DNA of 19,643 nt from Gaopeijia sp032250675 (GTDB lineage: Bacteria; Gemmatimonadota; Gemmatimonadetes; Longimicrobiales; Gaopeijiaceae), in assembly GCA_032250675.1 (NCBI GenBank), contig JAVVEY010000053.1, positions 1-19,643 of the forward strand. The letters are read 5' to 3'. Under the pieces are notes generated by a model. The model was given only the letters and a program-made list of their open reading frames with translations. It was not told where the DNA came from and did no database searches. Every line of letters starts with the position of its first letter. Position 1 is the stretch's first letter. Position numbers and translations under genes: made by a program. Below, piece after piece: positions 8,130-16,138 of this stretch.

Positions 8130-8164
8130 CCGCCGCGTCGCCCCGGCGGACCGTCCCGGGACGG
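8130..8164. repeat. Palindromes in the S9 upstream region
   Basis: CCGCCG (8130-8135) pairs with CGGCGG (8144-8149), and CCGTCCCGGGACGG (8151-8164) is a perfect 14-base palindrome ending 6 bases before a possible -35 box. The second could be an operator for the S9 gene or a second terminator stem. GC-rich DNA makes short palindromes common, so weight is low. Confidence 0.3.
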
Positions 8165-8169
8165 ATTCC

Positions 8170-8204
8170 TTGCCGTCGCGTCCGAAGGCACGTACCGATA
8201 CCCT
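8170..8204 (+). promoter_or_regulatory. Possible promoter of the S9 peptidase gene
   Basis: TTGCCG (8170-8175) and TACCGA (8193-8198) are separated by 17 bases, the usual sigma-70 spacing. A second -10-like TACCCT overlaps at 8199-8204. Both boxes are imperfect matches. The location, 30-60 bases before the start codon, is right. Confidence 0.3.
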
Positions 8205-8221
8205 TCCTCAACCCGACACCC

Positions 8222-8227
8222 GGAAGG
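8222..8227 (+). promoter_or_regulatory. Shine-Dalgarno site of the S9 gene
   Basis: GGAAGG lies 5 bases before the ATG at 8233 and 2 bases before the ATG at 8230. The spacing favours 8233. It is one of the few clear ribosome-binding sequences in this window. Confidence 0.5.
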
Positions 8228-8232
8228 TCATG

Positions 8233-11181
8233 ATGCCGCACGCCCGCCGCCCCCATCTCGCACTCGCGCTCCTCGGAGGTCTCCTCGCACTCGGCGCAGA
8301 CGCCCTCTCGGCGCAGGTGCCGGCCTCGACGCCCGTCGGGCGCGTTCTGGACCACGCCGACTACGATCGCTGGATGAGGATCGCGAACTCGACGATCTCG
8401 CCCGACGGGCGGTGGATCGCGTGGCGCGAGATCCCCGGGAGTGAGGAGCCCTGGGCCACCCTGCACATCCGCAACGTCGAGAGTGGAGCGACCCTCGAGA
8501 TTCGCGGCGGAGACGAGCCGACCTTCACCGATGATTCGAAGTGGCTCGTCACCCTCGCCGCACCCGACCCGGCGGCGGTCGAGGAGGCGGAAGAGGCGGC
8601 CGAGGAAGACGAGGGCGTCGTGGTACCGCAGGCCACACTGCAGATCGTCTCGCTCGCGGAGATGGCCGTGGTGGAGAGCGTCGCCGAGATCGACGACTTC
8701 CGCGTCCCCGCCGAGGGCTCGTCGGTGGTCGCGATGCGGCGCACGAAGGAAGCGGACGACCGCGAGGAGAAGGCCGGAGAGGAGCCGCCCGCCACGGAAG
8801 AGCCTGCGGAAGAGGAGCCTGCGGAGGCGGACGAGAGCGCCGAAGCCGGGGACGAGGAAGCCGACGGTCAGACGCTCCTCGTCGTGCGACTCGACGGCGA
8901 CCGGACCCCGATCCGGGTGGACGACGTGACCGACTATGCGTTCACGCACGAGGGGGGCGCGCTCTACTACGCGACGAACGACGACGCCGAGACCGACGGC
9001 GTCTACCGGATGCGGATCGACGACGGCGCCTCGACCGCCCTCCTCTCGGGCGCGGGCCGCTACCTCAACCTCGCGGTCTCCGCGGGGGATGAGGGCACGG
9101 GAGATGTGGCCTTCCTGAGCGACGCCGCCGAGGGGGGCGCCGAGGCGTCGGGGCTCGCCCTCCACGTGGCGGGACGCGACGACGACCGCGCCCGTCTTCT
9201 CGTCGAGACGACCCACGCGGCATTCCCGGAGGGGTGGGGAGTGAGCGAGCACGGCGACCTTCGCTTCTCGGACGCCGGCACGCGGGTCTTCTTCGGCACG
9301 CGTCCCCTCCCCGATCCGGAGGCAGAGGAGGATCCCGAGGAGGACGACGAGGCCGAGAATGAGGTCGAAGTCGACGTCTGGAACTGGAAGGACGACTACC
9401 TTCAGCCGATGCAGCTGATCGAGGCCCGCGAATACGACGAACGCACCTGGGAGGCGGCCGCGCGCGTCGACGGCGCGGGCGTTCTGCAGCTCGAGGACGA
9501 GTTCTTCGAGAACACGCAGGTCGCCGACGGCGGCGACGGACCGGTCGCCCTCTCGCGCGTGAGCCGACCGTGGCGCCAGCTCCTCTCGTGGGACGGACGC
9601 TACTACGACTACTACCTCTTCGATCTCGCCACCGAGACACGCGAGCGGGTGCTCGAACGGCTCGACGCCTTCGTCAGCTTCACCCCCGGAGATCACGATC
9701 TGGTCTGGTGGGACGGCGGGGAGCGACAGTGGCGCCTCATGGAGCGGGAGACGCGTGTCGTGACCAACCTCACGGCAGCCGTCCCCCATCCGGTGCACGA
9801 CGAACTCGACGACCACCCGCAGGACCCGAGATCGTACGGGTCGGCGGGGTGGACCGAGGACGGACGCTTCCTCGTATACGACCGGTACGACATCTGGGCG
9901 GTGGACCCCGCGGGTGGCGCTCCGAGCAACCTCACCGAGGGCGTCGGGCGCGCCAACCGGATCGAGTTCCGGTATCAGTCGATCGAGCCGGATGCGGAGT
10001 ACGTGCCGGGAGAGGGCGAGGTCTATCTCCGCGCCTTCCACGAGCTCGAGAAGTCGGGAGGGTGGTACCGCGACGACTTCGGGGGCACGGATCGCCCCGA
10101 GCCGCTCGTCTTCACGGCGCACCGCTACGGCACCCCGCAGAAGGCGGAGGACGCCGACCGCTTCCTCCTCACGCGCGAGAGCTTCCGGGACTTCCCGGAC
10201 CTCTACACGACCGACGGATCGATGGCGTCGTTCGAACGGCACTCCGACGCGAACCCGCAACAGGCCGAATACCGCTGGGGATCGTCCGAGATCTTCGAGT
10301 GGACCTCGGCGGATGGGGTCCCCCTCCAGGGGATTCTCTACAAGCCGGACGGCTTCGATCCGGATGAGACCTACCCGATGATGGTCTACTTCTACGAACG
10401 CAGCTCGGACGGACTGCACAGCCATCACATCCCCTCGGCGGGCAGCAGCTCGATCAACCGTTCGTTCTACGTCAGCCGGGGCTACCTCCTCTTCGTCCCC
10501 GACATCCCCTACGAGATCGGGTTCCCGGGCGAGAGCGCGGAGGACGCGGTGATCCCCGGCGTGCTCGCGCTCATCGACGAGGGGTTCGTGGACGCCGACG
10601 CCATCGGTGTACAGGGGCACTCGTGGGGCGGGTACCAGATCGCCCACATGATCACCCGCTCCGACATCTTCGCGGCCGCCGAGGCCGGCGCGCCGGTCGT
10701 CAACATGACGAGCGCGTACGGCGGGATCCGCTGGGGCTCGGGGATGAGCCGCGCCTTCCAGTACGAGAAGACACAGAGCCGGATCGGGGGGACGCTCTGG
10801 GACGCGCACCAGCGATACATCGAGAACTCCCCCCTCTTCTTCGCCGACAAGATCAGGACCCCGCTCCTGATGATGCACAACGACGAGGACGGCGCGGTAC
10901 CGTGGTACCAGGGGATCGAGATGTTCAGCGCGATGCGACGTCTCGGAAAGCCGGTCTGGATGCTCAACTACAACGGCGAGGCGCACGGATTGCGGCAGGA
11001 GGCGAACCAGCGCGACTGGGCGATCCGGATGCAGCAGTTCTTCGATCACTACCTCGTCGACGCCCCGCCGCCGGTCTGGCTCGAAGAGGGGGTGCCCGCG
11101 ACGATGAAGGGGAAGACGCTCGGGCTCGATCTCGTCACGCCGCCGATCGCCACCGAGGAGGGCGCCGCCGGATCGCGCTGA
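8233..11181 (+). CDS. Secreted S9 family serine peptidase (prolyl-oligopeptidase type)
   Basis: A 982-residue exported peptidase. The signal peptide ends at about residue 25 (LALALLGGLLALGADALSAQ). A beta-propeller-like region (about 40-690) precedes the alpha/beta-hydrolase domain with the catalytic triad Ser797 (GHSWGGY), Asp886 (HNDEDGAVPW) and His918 (NGEAHGL). S9 enzymes cut short peptides, often after Pro or at dipeptide positions; specificity here is unknown. Three acidic inserts interrupt the propeller at about 117-127, 173-213 and 361-380, making the protein longer than usual S9 members. The ATG at 8233 is chosen from the GGAAGG spacing; 8230 is an alternative, and the in-frame TTG at 8170 would place 21 extra residues before the signal peptide. 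A short hairpin and a possible promoter separate it from the following operon, 81 bases downstream. Confidence 0.92.
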   Translation: MPHARRPHLALALLGGLLALGADALSAQVPASTPVGRVLDHADYDRWMRIANSTISPDGRWIAWREIPGSEEPWATLHIRNVESGATLEIRGGDEPTFTDDSKWLVTLAAPDPAAVEEAEEAAEEDEGVVVPQATLQIVSLAEMAVVESVAEIDDFRVPAEGSSVVAMRRTKEADDREEKAGEEPPATEEPAEEEPAEADESAEAGDEEADGQTLLVVRLDGDRTPIRVDDVTDYAFTHEGGALYYATNDDAETDGVYRMRIDDGASTALLSGAGRYLNLAVSAGDEGTGDVAFLSDAAEGGAEASGLALHVAGRDDDRARLLVETTHAAFPEGWGVSEHGDLRFSDAGTRVFFGTRPLPDPEAEEDPEEDDEAENEVEVDVWNWKDDYLQPMQLIEAREYDERTWEAAARVDGAGVLQLEDEFFENTQVADGGDGPVALSRVSRPWRQLLSWDGRYYDYYLFDLATETRERVLERLDAFVSFTPGDHDLVWWDGGERQWRLMERETRVVTNLTAAVPHPVHDELDDHPQDPRSYGSAGWTEDGRFLVYDRYDIWAVDPAGGAPSNLTEGVGRANRIEFRYQSIEPDAEYVPGEGEVYLRAFHELEKSGGWYRDDFGGTDRPEPLVFTAHRYGTPQKAEDADRFLLTRESFRDFPDLYTTDGSMASFERHSDANPQQAEYRWGSSEIFEWTSADGVPLQGILYKPDGFDPDETYPMMVYFYERSSDGLHSHHIPSAGSSSINRSFYVSRGYLLFVPDIPYEIGFPGESAEDAVIPGVLALIDEGFVDADAIGVQGHSWGGYQIAHMITRSDIFAAAEAGAPVVNMTSAYGGIRWGSGMSRAFQYEKTQSRIGGTLWDAHQRYIENSPLFFADKIRTPLLMMHNDEDGAVPWYQGIEMFSAMRRLGKPVWMLNYNGEAHGLRQEANQRDWAIRMQQFFDHYLVDAPPPVWLEEGVPATMKGKTLGLDLVTPPIATEEGAAGSR

Positions 11182-11186
11182 GCCCG

Positions 11187-11211
11187 CCCGGCTCGGAACT
11201 CTCGCGCCGGG
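11187..11211 (+). terminator. Possible terminator after the S9 gene
   Basis: CCCGGC (11187-11192) and GCCGGG (11206-11211) form a 6-bp GC stem with a 13-base loop, starting 6 bases after the S9 stop. No U-tract follows, so it may be partial or inactive. Confidence 0.3.
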
Positions 11212-11225
11212 TGACCGCTTTACCG

Positions 11226-11244
11226 GTATCGTACACCCTCCCTC
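11226..11244 (+). promoter_or_regulatory. Possible promoter of the ynj-like operon
   Basis: TATCGT (11227-11232) is a fair -10 match about 30 bases before the GTG start, and it lies at the edge of an 8-base palindrome TACCGGTA (11221-11228). The segment GTATCGTACACCCTCCCTC resembles the one before the S9 gene. No -35 box is recognisable. Confidence 0.25.
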
Positions 11245-11262
11245 ACCCCAACTCCGTCGCGC

Positions 11263-11955
11263 GTGTTCGATCCGCTGCTGCGCCCCGTGAAGGACCGGGC
11301 GCTCGCACCCCTGGCCCGCGCCGCAGGCGACCTCCACCCACACCTCGTGACCGCCGCGTCCCTCGCGTCGGGAATCGCGGCCGCGGCGGCGGCGTGGGCG
11401 GGCGCGTGGGGTGTCGGGCTGATCCTCTGGATCGCCTGCCGCATCCTCGACGGCCTCGACGGGCTGATCGCGCGGGAACAGGGAAGCGTCTCCGATCTCG
11501 GAGGCTTCTTCGATCTCGTCTCCGACTTCATCGTCTACGCCGCCATCCCCCTCGCGATCGCACTCCGCCCCGGCGCACCCGACTCCCTCCTCGCCTGGAC
11601 GGCGATCCTCCTCGGGACCTTCTACGTGAACACTGCGGCGTGGATGGTCCCGGCCGCGCTCCTCGAGCGACGGCGCGCGCGCGAGTCCGGGAGTCCCACC
11701 TCGATCGAGATCCCCGAGGGGTTGGTGTCGGGTGGAGAAACGGTACTCTTCTATCTTCTCTTCTTCCTCATCCCCTCCCAGCAGCTTCTCCTCGTACAGA
11801 CGATGGCGGTGCTCACGGCGATCACGGTGGTGCAGCGGATCCTCTGGGCGGTGCGCGCCTTCGGACCCTCCGTCGAGACCACTCCCGACCCGGGCACCCC
11901 ACGCCCCACGAGCCCCTCTTCCCCCTCACCCGACCGACCCTCTCCCGACCGATGA
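11263..11955 (+). CDS. ynjF: YnjF-type CDP-alcohol phosphatidyltransferase
   Basis: A 230-residue inner-membrane enzyme. The full CDP-alcohol phosphotransferase signature is present, with spacing intact: Asp63, Asp66-Gly67, Ala70-Arg71, Gly80, Asp84 and Asp88 (RILDGLDGLIAR, then GGFFDLVSD). This family moves a phospho-alkyl group from a CDP-linked lipid or alcohol to an acceptor hydroxyl using a paired metal site. Several hydrophobic helices surround the motif. The N-terminal MFDPLLRPVKD, the RILDGLDG helix and the GLVSGGETVLF segment resemble E. coli YnjF rather than PgsA or PssA. Residues after ~203 are a Pro/Ser/Thr-rich tail. GTG at 11263 is the first usable start; no Shine-Dalgarno. It is the first gene of the coupled operon, and its stop overlaps the receptor start by ATGA. 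Substrates are unknown. Confidence 0.87.
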   Translation: MFDPLLRPVKDRALAPLARAAGDLHPHLVTAASLASGIAAAAAAWAGAWGVGLILWIACRILDGLDGLIAREQGSVSDLGGFFDLVSDFIVYAAIPLAIALRPGAPDSLLAWTAILLGTFYVNTAAWMVPAALLERRRARESGSPTSIEIPEGLVSGGETVLFYLLFFLIPSQQLLLVQTMAVLTAITVVQRILWAVRAFGPSVETTPDPGTPRPTSPSSPSPDRPSPDR

Positions 11956-14852
11956 CCCCGGCGTTCCTTCGATTCCCACCCCGATTCCGATTCGTGACCG
12001 CAATCTCTTCCCGCCTCTCCTCGCTCTCCTCGCTCTTCTGCGTGGGGTGCCTCTTCGGATCCCTCTTCGGCTTCCTCGCGGGGTCCTCGCCCCTCCGCGC
12101 CCAGACGGAGAGCGGCACGCTCGAGGGGACGGTGCGTTCCGAGTCGGGAGCACCCCTTCCTGACGCGCTCGTGCGCGCCGGTGCGGTGGAGGCCCGCACC
12201 GCCGAGGATGGGAGCTTCCGGATGACGCTGGTGAGCGGAGCGCCGATCACCGTCACGATCACCGCGCCCGGCCACCTCGCCGAGGAGCGCGTGATCGAAC
12301 CGCTCCGAGAGGGCGAGGTGCGTCGCATCGGGGTCACGCTCAATCCGCTCTTCGCTCTCGACGCCGTCCGTGTGGTGACCCCCCCGGAGCGCCCCCTCCT
12401 CAACACCGAGAGCGCGGAGACGGGCGGCGCGGTGGAACGCCGCGAGATCCGGATGCTCCCGACCGACGCGCGCGATCCGATCGCGCTCGCCTTCACGATC
12501 CCCGGCGTCTCCCAGTCGACCGGCTTCTTCGGCGACGCCCCGATCCTCACGATCCAGGGAGGTAGCGGGCTTTACACGCGCTACACCCTCGACGGACTCG
12601 AGAACACCGAGGGCTTCCTCGGGGGCCCCCGTACGCAGCTCCCGATCACCGCACTCGAGCGGCTCGACGTGCGCGCCTCGACCTACCGTCCCGCCTTCGG
12701 GCGCTCGACGAATGGGGTGGTGGACCTCCGGACCCGTGCCGGAGGCGAGGTCTGGGAGGGCGAGTTCGATGTCGTCCAGCGACCCGGCACCCCGATCGAT
12801 TCCGACCCGAAGTTCACCCCGTCGGGGATCAATCCCGATGGATTCGAACGCCTCCAGCTCGCCGCCAACTTCGGCGGGCCACTCGTCGAGGGACGCACCT
12901 TCATCTTCGGCGCGGTGGAGTTCACCGACGAAAAGGAAGACCGGATCGGATCGACGGCGCGTACCGACTTCGTCGGCACCGAGGATCGGGAGACATGGAA
13001 GGCCTTCCTCCGCCTCGACCACGGGTGGTCCGAAACCCAGACGACGACGCTGCGCTCCACCTTCACCGATGTGCGGCGCGAGGGCCAGGGAGGGGGTGTG
13101 ATCGTGCCCGAGGCGGATATCACGACGCGCCGCATCGGGAGCGCGACGAGTCTCATGCACCGCACCTCGCTGCGCGAGGGGCTCGGCTCGAACACATTCT
13201 CGGCGCAGGTCAGTACCTTCACCTGGGACTTCCCGCCGTCCGCTTCCGACCTCTCCACTCCGCAGGTGACGATCGTGGGGCCCGACGAGACGACGACGGA
13301 GGCCGTCGTCGGTTCGAGCAACTTCATCTTCGACGAGTCGGAGCTCCAGATCCAGCTCCGCAACGAGTTCGAGCTCCGGCTCGGACATTCGCACACCCTC
13401 GGGGTCGGAGCCGAGTACGTCCGTTCCTCCTTCAACCTCACCGGCGCGAACACCAACCCGCAGGGGGCGTATGTCGTCGTCAACGAGGGGAATATCAACC
13501 CCGCCGGGCCGATCGTGTCGATCCGCGACATCCCCTCGGATGTGCGCGTGCTCAGCTTCTCGATCGACGCGCAGCCGCAGGAGGTCGACCTCTCGCAGAC
13601 CCTCCTGAGCGCGTGGGTCGAGGATCGCTGGCGGATCACGCCGACGTTCACGCTCCAGGCCGGGGTGCGGTGGGATTACGACGATATCACCTCGCGCGGC
13701 GAGAGCGACCCCGATCTGAACAACATCCAGCCGCGCTTCTCCTTCAACTGGCTCGCCTCGCCGGAGACGGTGATTCGCGGTGGGTGGGGGCTCTACGCCG
13801 GCGTCTTCCCCTACGCCGTTCTCTCGGACGCCCAGCAGTTCGGTCCCGAGGGGAATGCGGTGGTGACCTTCGAGGAGGGGACGGACTTCCTCCCCCCGGC
13901 CTTCCTCGAGGGTCCGACACCCGAAGAGATCGCGCAGCTCGAAGGCGCGCTCCCGCCGCGCGAGGTGCGCCGCACCTTCGCGAGAGGGCTCGAGCAGCCG
14001 ATGGCTTCCCAATTCTCTCTCGGCGTCCAGCGTGAGTTCGGCGAGAAGTGGGGGCTGACGGTGGATGGGGTCTGGGTCGAACGCTATCACCTCCCCCGCT
14101 CCTTCGACCTCAACCCGGTGGACTTCACCCTCACCGCAGCCGACAGCGTGGATCGCTCCCCCGCCTTCGGGGATTCGCTCCGCCCGATCGACCCTGCCCA
14201 GAGCGGGTTCCGTCGCCTCACCACGACCGATACCGGGGGGCGTGAACGGTACCTGGGGCTGCACACCACGCTGCGGCACGTCGTCAGCCGGAGCTTCTCC
14301 GCCGAGGCCACCTGGGTCTGGTCTCTCACGAAGAACGACACCGAGGATATCAACTTCAATGCGACCTCGGGGAATGACTTCGACGCCGAGTGGGCCGATG
14401 CGATCAACGATCGGCGCCACCACATGACGCTCCGTTCCGTCTGGTCGGCGCATCGCGACCTCACCGTGGCGGGGATCGTGGATGTGCAGTCGGGGACGCC
14501 GGTCAACCGCATCGCCTTCTTCCGCGACCTCGACGGGTCGGGCACGATCTTCGGCAACGGCTTCGTCGGCAACGAGGACCGCTTCGCGGGCGTGCCGCGC
14601 AATGGGGAGCGCCTCCCGTGGGCATGGCGGGTCGACATGACGCTCGACTGGCGTCCCGTCTTCCTTCAGGGTGCGGTGCTGCGTGCGGAAGCCTTCAACC
14701 TCTTCAACCGGCGCAACTTCACCGGCTTCGCCAACGGAATTCCGGGCGGCGGACCCCGCACACAGGTGGGCCGACCGGGCGATCCCTTCGAGTTCACGAC
14801 CGCGGCCTCCCCACGCGAGTTCCAGTTCTCGCTCGGGTGGACGCTCCGCTGA
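11952..14852 (+). CDS. TonB-dependent outer-membrane receptor with carboxypeptidase-regulatory-like domain
   Basis: A 966-residue outer-membrane transporter. An unusually long N-terminal export signal (1-50) ends at SPLRAQ. Residues 55-123 match the carboxypeptidase-regulatory-like fold (GTLEGTVRSESGAPLPDALV). A possible TonB box (DAVRVV, about 137-142) leads into the plug domain, with GVSQSTGFFGDAPILTIQGG and YTLDGLEN, and then a ~700-residue beta-barrel ending in LNLFNRRNF-like and FQFSLGWTLR strands. TonB receptors import scarce large or chelated ligands using energy from the inner membrane. The ligand cannot be read from sequence; it is presumably the one taken on by the binding protein next door. 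The ATG overlaps the stop of the ynjF-like gene by 4 bases, so translation is likely coupled. The frame is open far upstream into the S9 gene, which is a shadow. Confidence 0.92.
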   Translation: MTPAFLRFPPRFRFVTAISSRLSSLSSLFCVGCLFGSLFGFLAGSSPLRAQTESGTLEGTVRSESGAPLPDALVRAGAVEARTAEDGSFRMTLVSGAPITVTITAPGHLAEERVIEPLREGEVRRIGVTLNPLFALDAVRVVTPPERPLLNTESAETGGAVERREIRMLPTDARDPIALAFTIPGVSQSTGFFGDAPILTIQGGSGLYTRYTLDGLENTEGFLGGPRTQLPITALERLDVRASTYRPAFGRSTNGVVDLRTRAGGEVWEGEFDVVQRPGTPIDSDPKFTPSGINPDGFERLQLAANFGGPLVEGRTFIFGAVEFTDEKEDRIGSTARTDFVGTEDRETWKAFLRLDHGWSETQTTTLRSTFTDVRREGQGGGVIVPEADITTRRIGSATSLMHRTSLREGLGSNTFSAQVSTFTWDFPPSASDLSTPQVTIVGPDETTTEAVVGSSNFIFDESELQIQLRNEFELRLGHSHTLGVGAEYVRSSFNLTGANTNPQGAYVVVNEGNINPAGPIVSIRDIPSDVRVLSFSIDAQPQEVDLSQTLLSAWVEDRWRITPTFTLQAGVRWDYDDITSRGESDPDLNNIQPRFSFNWLASPETVIRGGWGLYAGVFPYAVLSDAQQFGPEGNAVVTFEEGTDFLPPAFLEGPTPEEIAQLEGALPPREVRRTFARGLEQPMASQFSLGVQREFGEKWGLTVDGVWVERYHLPRSFDLNPVDFTLTAADSVDRSPAFGDSLRPIDPAQSGFRRLTTTDTGGRERYLGLHTTLRHVVSRSFSAEATWVWSLTKNDTEDINFNATSGNDFDAEWADAINDRRHHMTLRSVWSAHRDLTVAGIVDVQSGTPVNRIAFFRDLDGSGTIFGNGFVGNEDRFAGVPRNGERLPWAWRVDMTLDWRPVFLQGAVLRAEAFNLFNRRNFTGFANGIPGGGPRTQVGRPGDPFEFTTAASPREFQFSLGWTLR

Positions 14853-16138
14853 GCCCCGCCTCGCGTTCCGGCTGCGCTCGACGGCGCGGAAGGAGCGCGT
14901 GCCGCGGTCTCGTCGCGGCGGCGCTCGTGCTCGTCGCCGCGGGGCTCGCCGGAGCGGGGTGTGCGCCCGGGACCGGTGACACGGCGCTCACCGCCGACGC
15001 GCTGCGTGAGCTTCCCTGGGACTCGATCGTCGAGCACGCCCGCGACACGGAGCTCGTCTGGCGGATGTGGCGCGGCGATCCCGCGATCAACGCCTGGATC
15101 GACGGGTGGGTGACACCCCGCCTGCAGGAGAGCTTCGGGATCCGTCTGCGCGTCGTCGAGGGTCAGGGACCCGAGCTCGTCAACCAGCTCGTCGTCGAGC
15201 GCGAGGCGGGGGCCGCGGGAGGCGCGGACCTCCTCTGGATCAATGGCGAGACCTTCCGGAACCTCCGCGATGAAGGGCTCCTCCAGGGACCGTGGGCGGA
15301 CGTACTCCCCTCGGCCCGCTGGGTCGACAGCACCTCGGCGATCGTGATGCGCGACTTCGAAGAGCCGCTCGACGGCTTCGAGTCCCCGTGGGGCCGGGTG
15401 CAGTTCGCGCTCATCTACGACGAATCCCGCACACCCGATCCTCCCCGGAGTGTCGCCGAGCTCGGGGAGTGGATCCGCGAGAACCCGGGACGCTTCACGC
15501 ACGACCAGTCCTTCACCGGGATGACCTTTCTCAAGGGGCTCATGTACGCCGTGGGAGGCGGCGTGGAACGTTTCACGGGCGGCTTCCGCGAAGCCGATTA
15601 CCATGCCGGACGTGACTCGCTCTTCGCCTGGCTCGACGCGCATCGTGACGCCTTCTGGCGGGGGGGTGAGGCCTACCCGGCCGGGGTGGCCGAGCTGCAC
15701 CGGCTCTTCGCGAATGGAGAGGTCGATTTTTCGATGTCGAACAACCAGAATGAGGCGATCACCAAGGCGCGCCAGGGGGTGCTTCCCCCCTCGGCCCGGC
15801 CGCTCCTCCTCGAGGAGGGCACGATCGCGAACGCACACTACCTCGGGATCCCCTTCAACGCGCGAAACCCCGCAGGCGCCATGGTGGTGGCCGACTTCCT
15901 CCTGACGCCCGAGGCGCAGCTCGAGAAGCTGCGTCCCGAGGTGTGGGGGGATGGCACCGTGCTCGACCTCGCGCGACTCCCCGAAGAGATCCGCAGGCGT
16001 TTCGAGGCGCTGGAGGGGGATCCGCGTGCGCTGGCCGCCGACTCCCTGGAGCGGTACGCGCGGATCGAGGTCGACGCGGAGTACCACGAGCGCCTCGCGG
16101 CGGACTGGCGCGCCGAGATCCGGCGGGTCGGACGGTGA
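14837..16138 (+). CDS. ynjB: YnjB-type ABC transporter solute-binding protein
   Basis: A 433-residue periplasmic binding protein, slightly longer than E. coli YnjB (about 390). Residues 1-42 form a basic n-region, a hydrophobic core (GLVAAALVLVAAGLAGAG) and Cys42; it may be a lipoprotein, though GAGC is an imperfect lipobox. The body shows YnjB hallmarks: WRGDPAINAWID, ADLLWINGETFRNL, ESPWGRVQFALIYD, HYLGIPFNARNPAGAMVVA and EVWGDGTVLDLARLPEE. It should capture the ligand in the periplasm and hand it to the two permeases. No ATG gives a signal peptide; the GTG at 14837 does, and overlaps the receptor gene by 16 bases. The stop overlaps the next start by GTGA. The natural ligand of YnjB is not known to me. 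Confidence 0.88.
   Translation: MDAPLSPASRSGCARRRGRSACRGLVAAALVLVAAGLAGAGCAPGTGDTALTADALRELPWDSIVEHARDTELVWRMWRGDPAINAWIDGWVTPRLQESFGIRLRVVEGQGPELVNQLVVEREAGAAGGADLLWINGETFRNLRDEGLLQGPWADVLPSARWVDSTSAIVMRDFEEPLDGFESPWGRVQFALIYDESRTPDPPRSVAELGEWIRENPGRFTHDQSFTGMTFLKGLMYAVGGGVERFTGGFREADYHAGRDSLFAWLDAHRDAFWRGGEAYPAGVAELHRLFANGEVDFSMSNNQNEAITKARQGVLPPSARPLLLEEGTIANAHYLGIPFNARNPAGAMVVADFLLTPEAQLEKLRPEVWGDGTVLDLARLPEEIRRRFEALEGDPRALAADSLERYARIEVDAEYHERLAADWRAEIRRVGR

Noticed and set aside
7954..11343. Very long open frame on the minus strand opposite the S9 gene
   Set aside because: It mirrors the S9 codons, has no recognisable domain or hydrophobic core, and is a typical antisense shadow in GC-rich DNA.
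10623..11951. N-terminal extension of the TonB receptor reading through the S9 and ynjF-like genes
   Set aside because: The stretch is an Arg-rich shadow; the signal sequence after the ATG at 11952 marks the true start.
11751..14453. 900-codon open frame opposite the TonB receptor
   Set aside because: The sequence is charged and featureless, while the + strand shows a full TonB receptor; it is a shadow.
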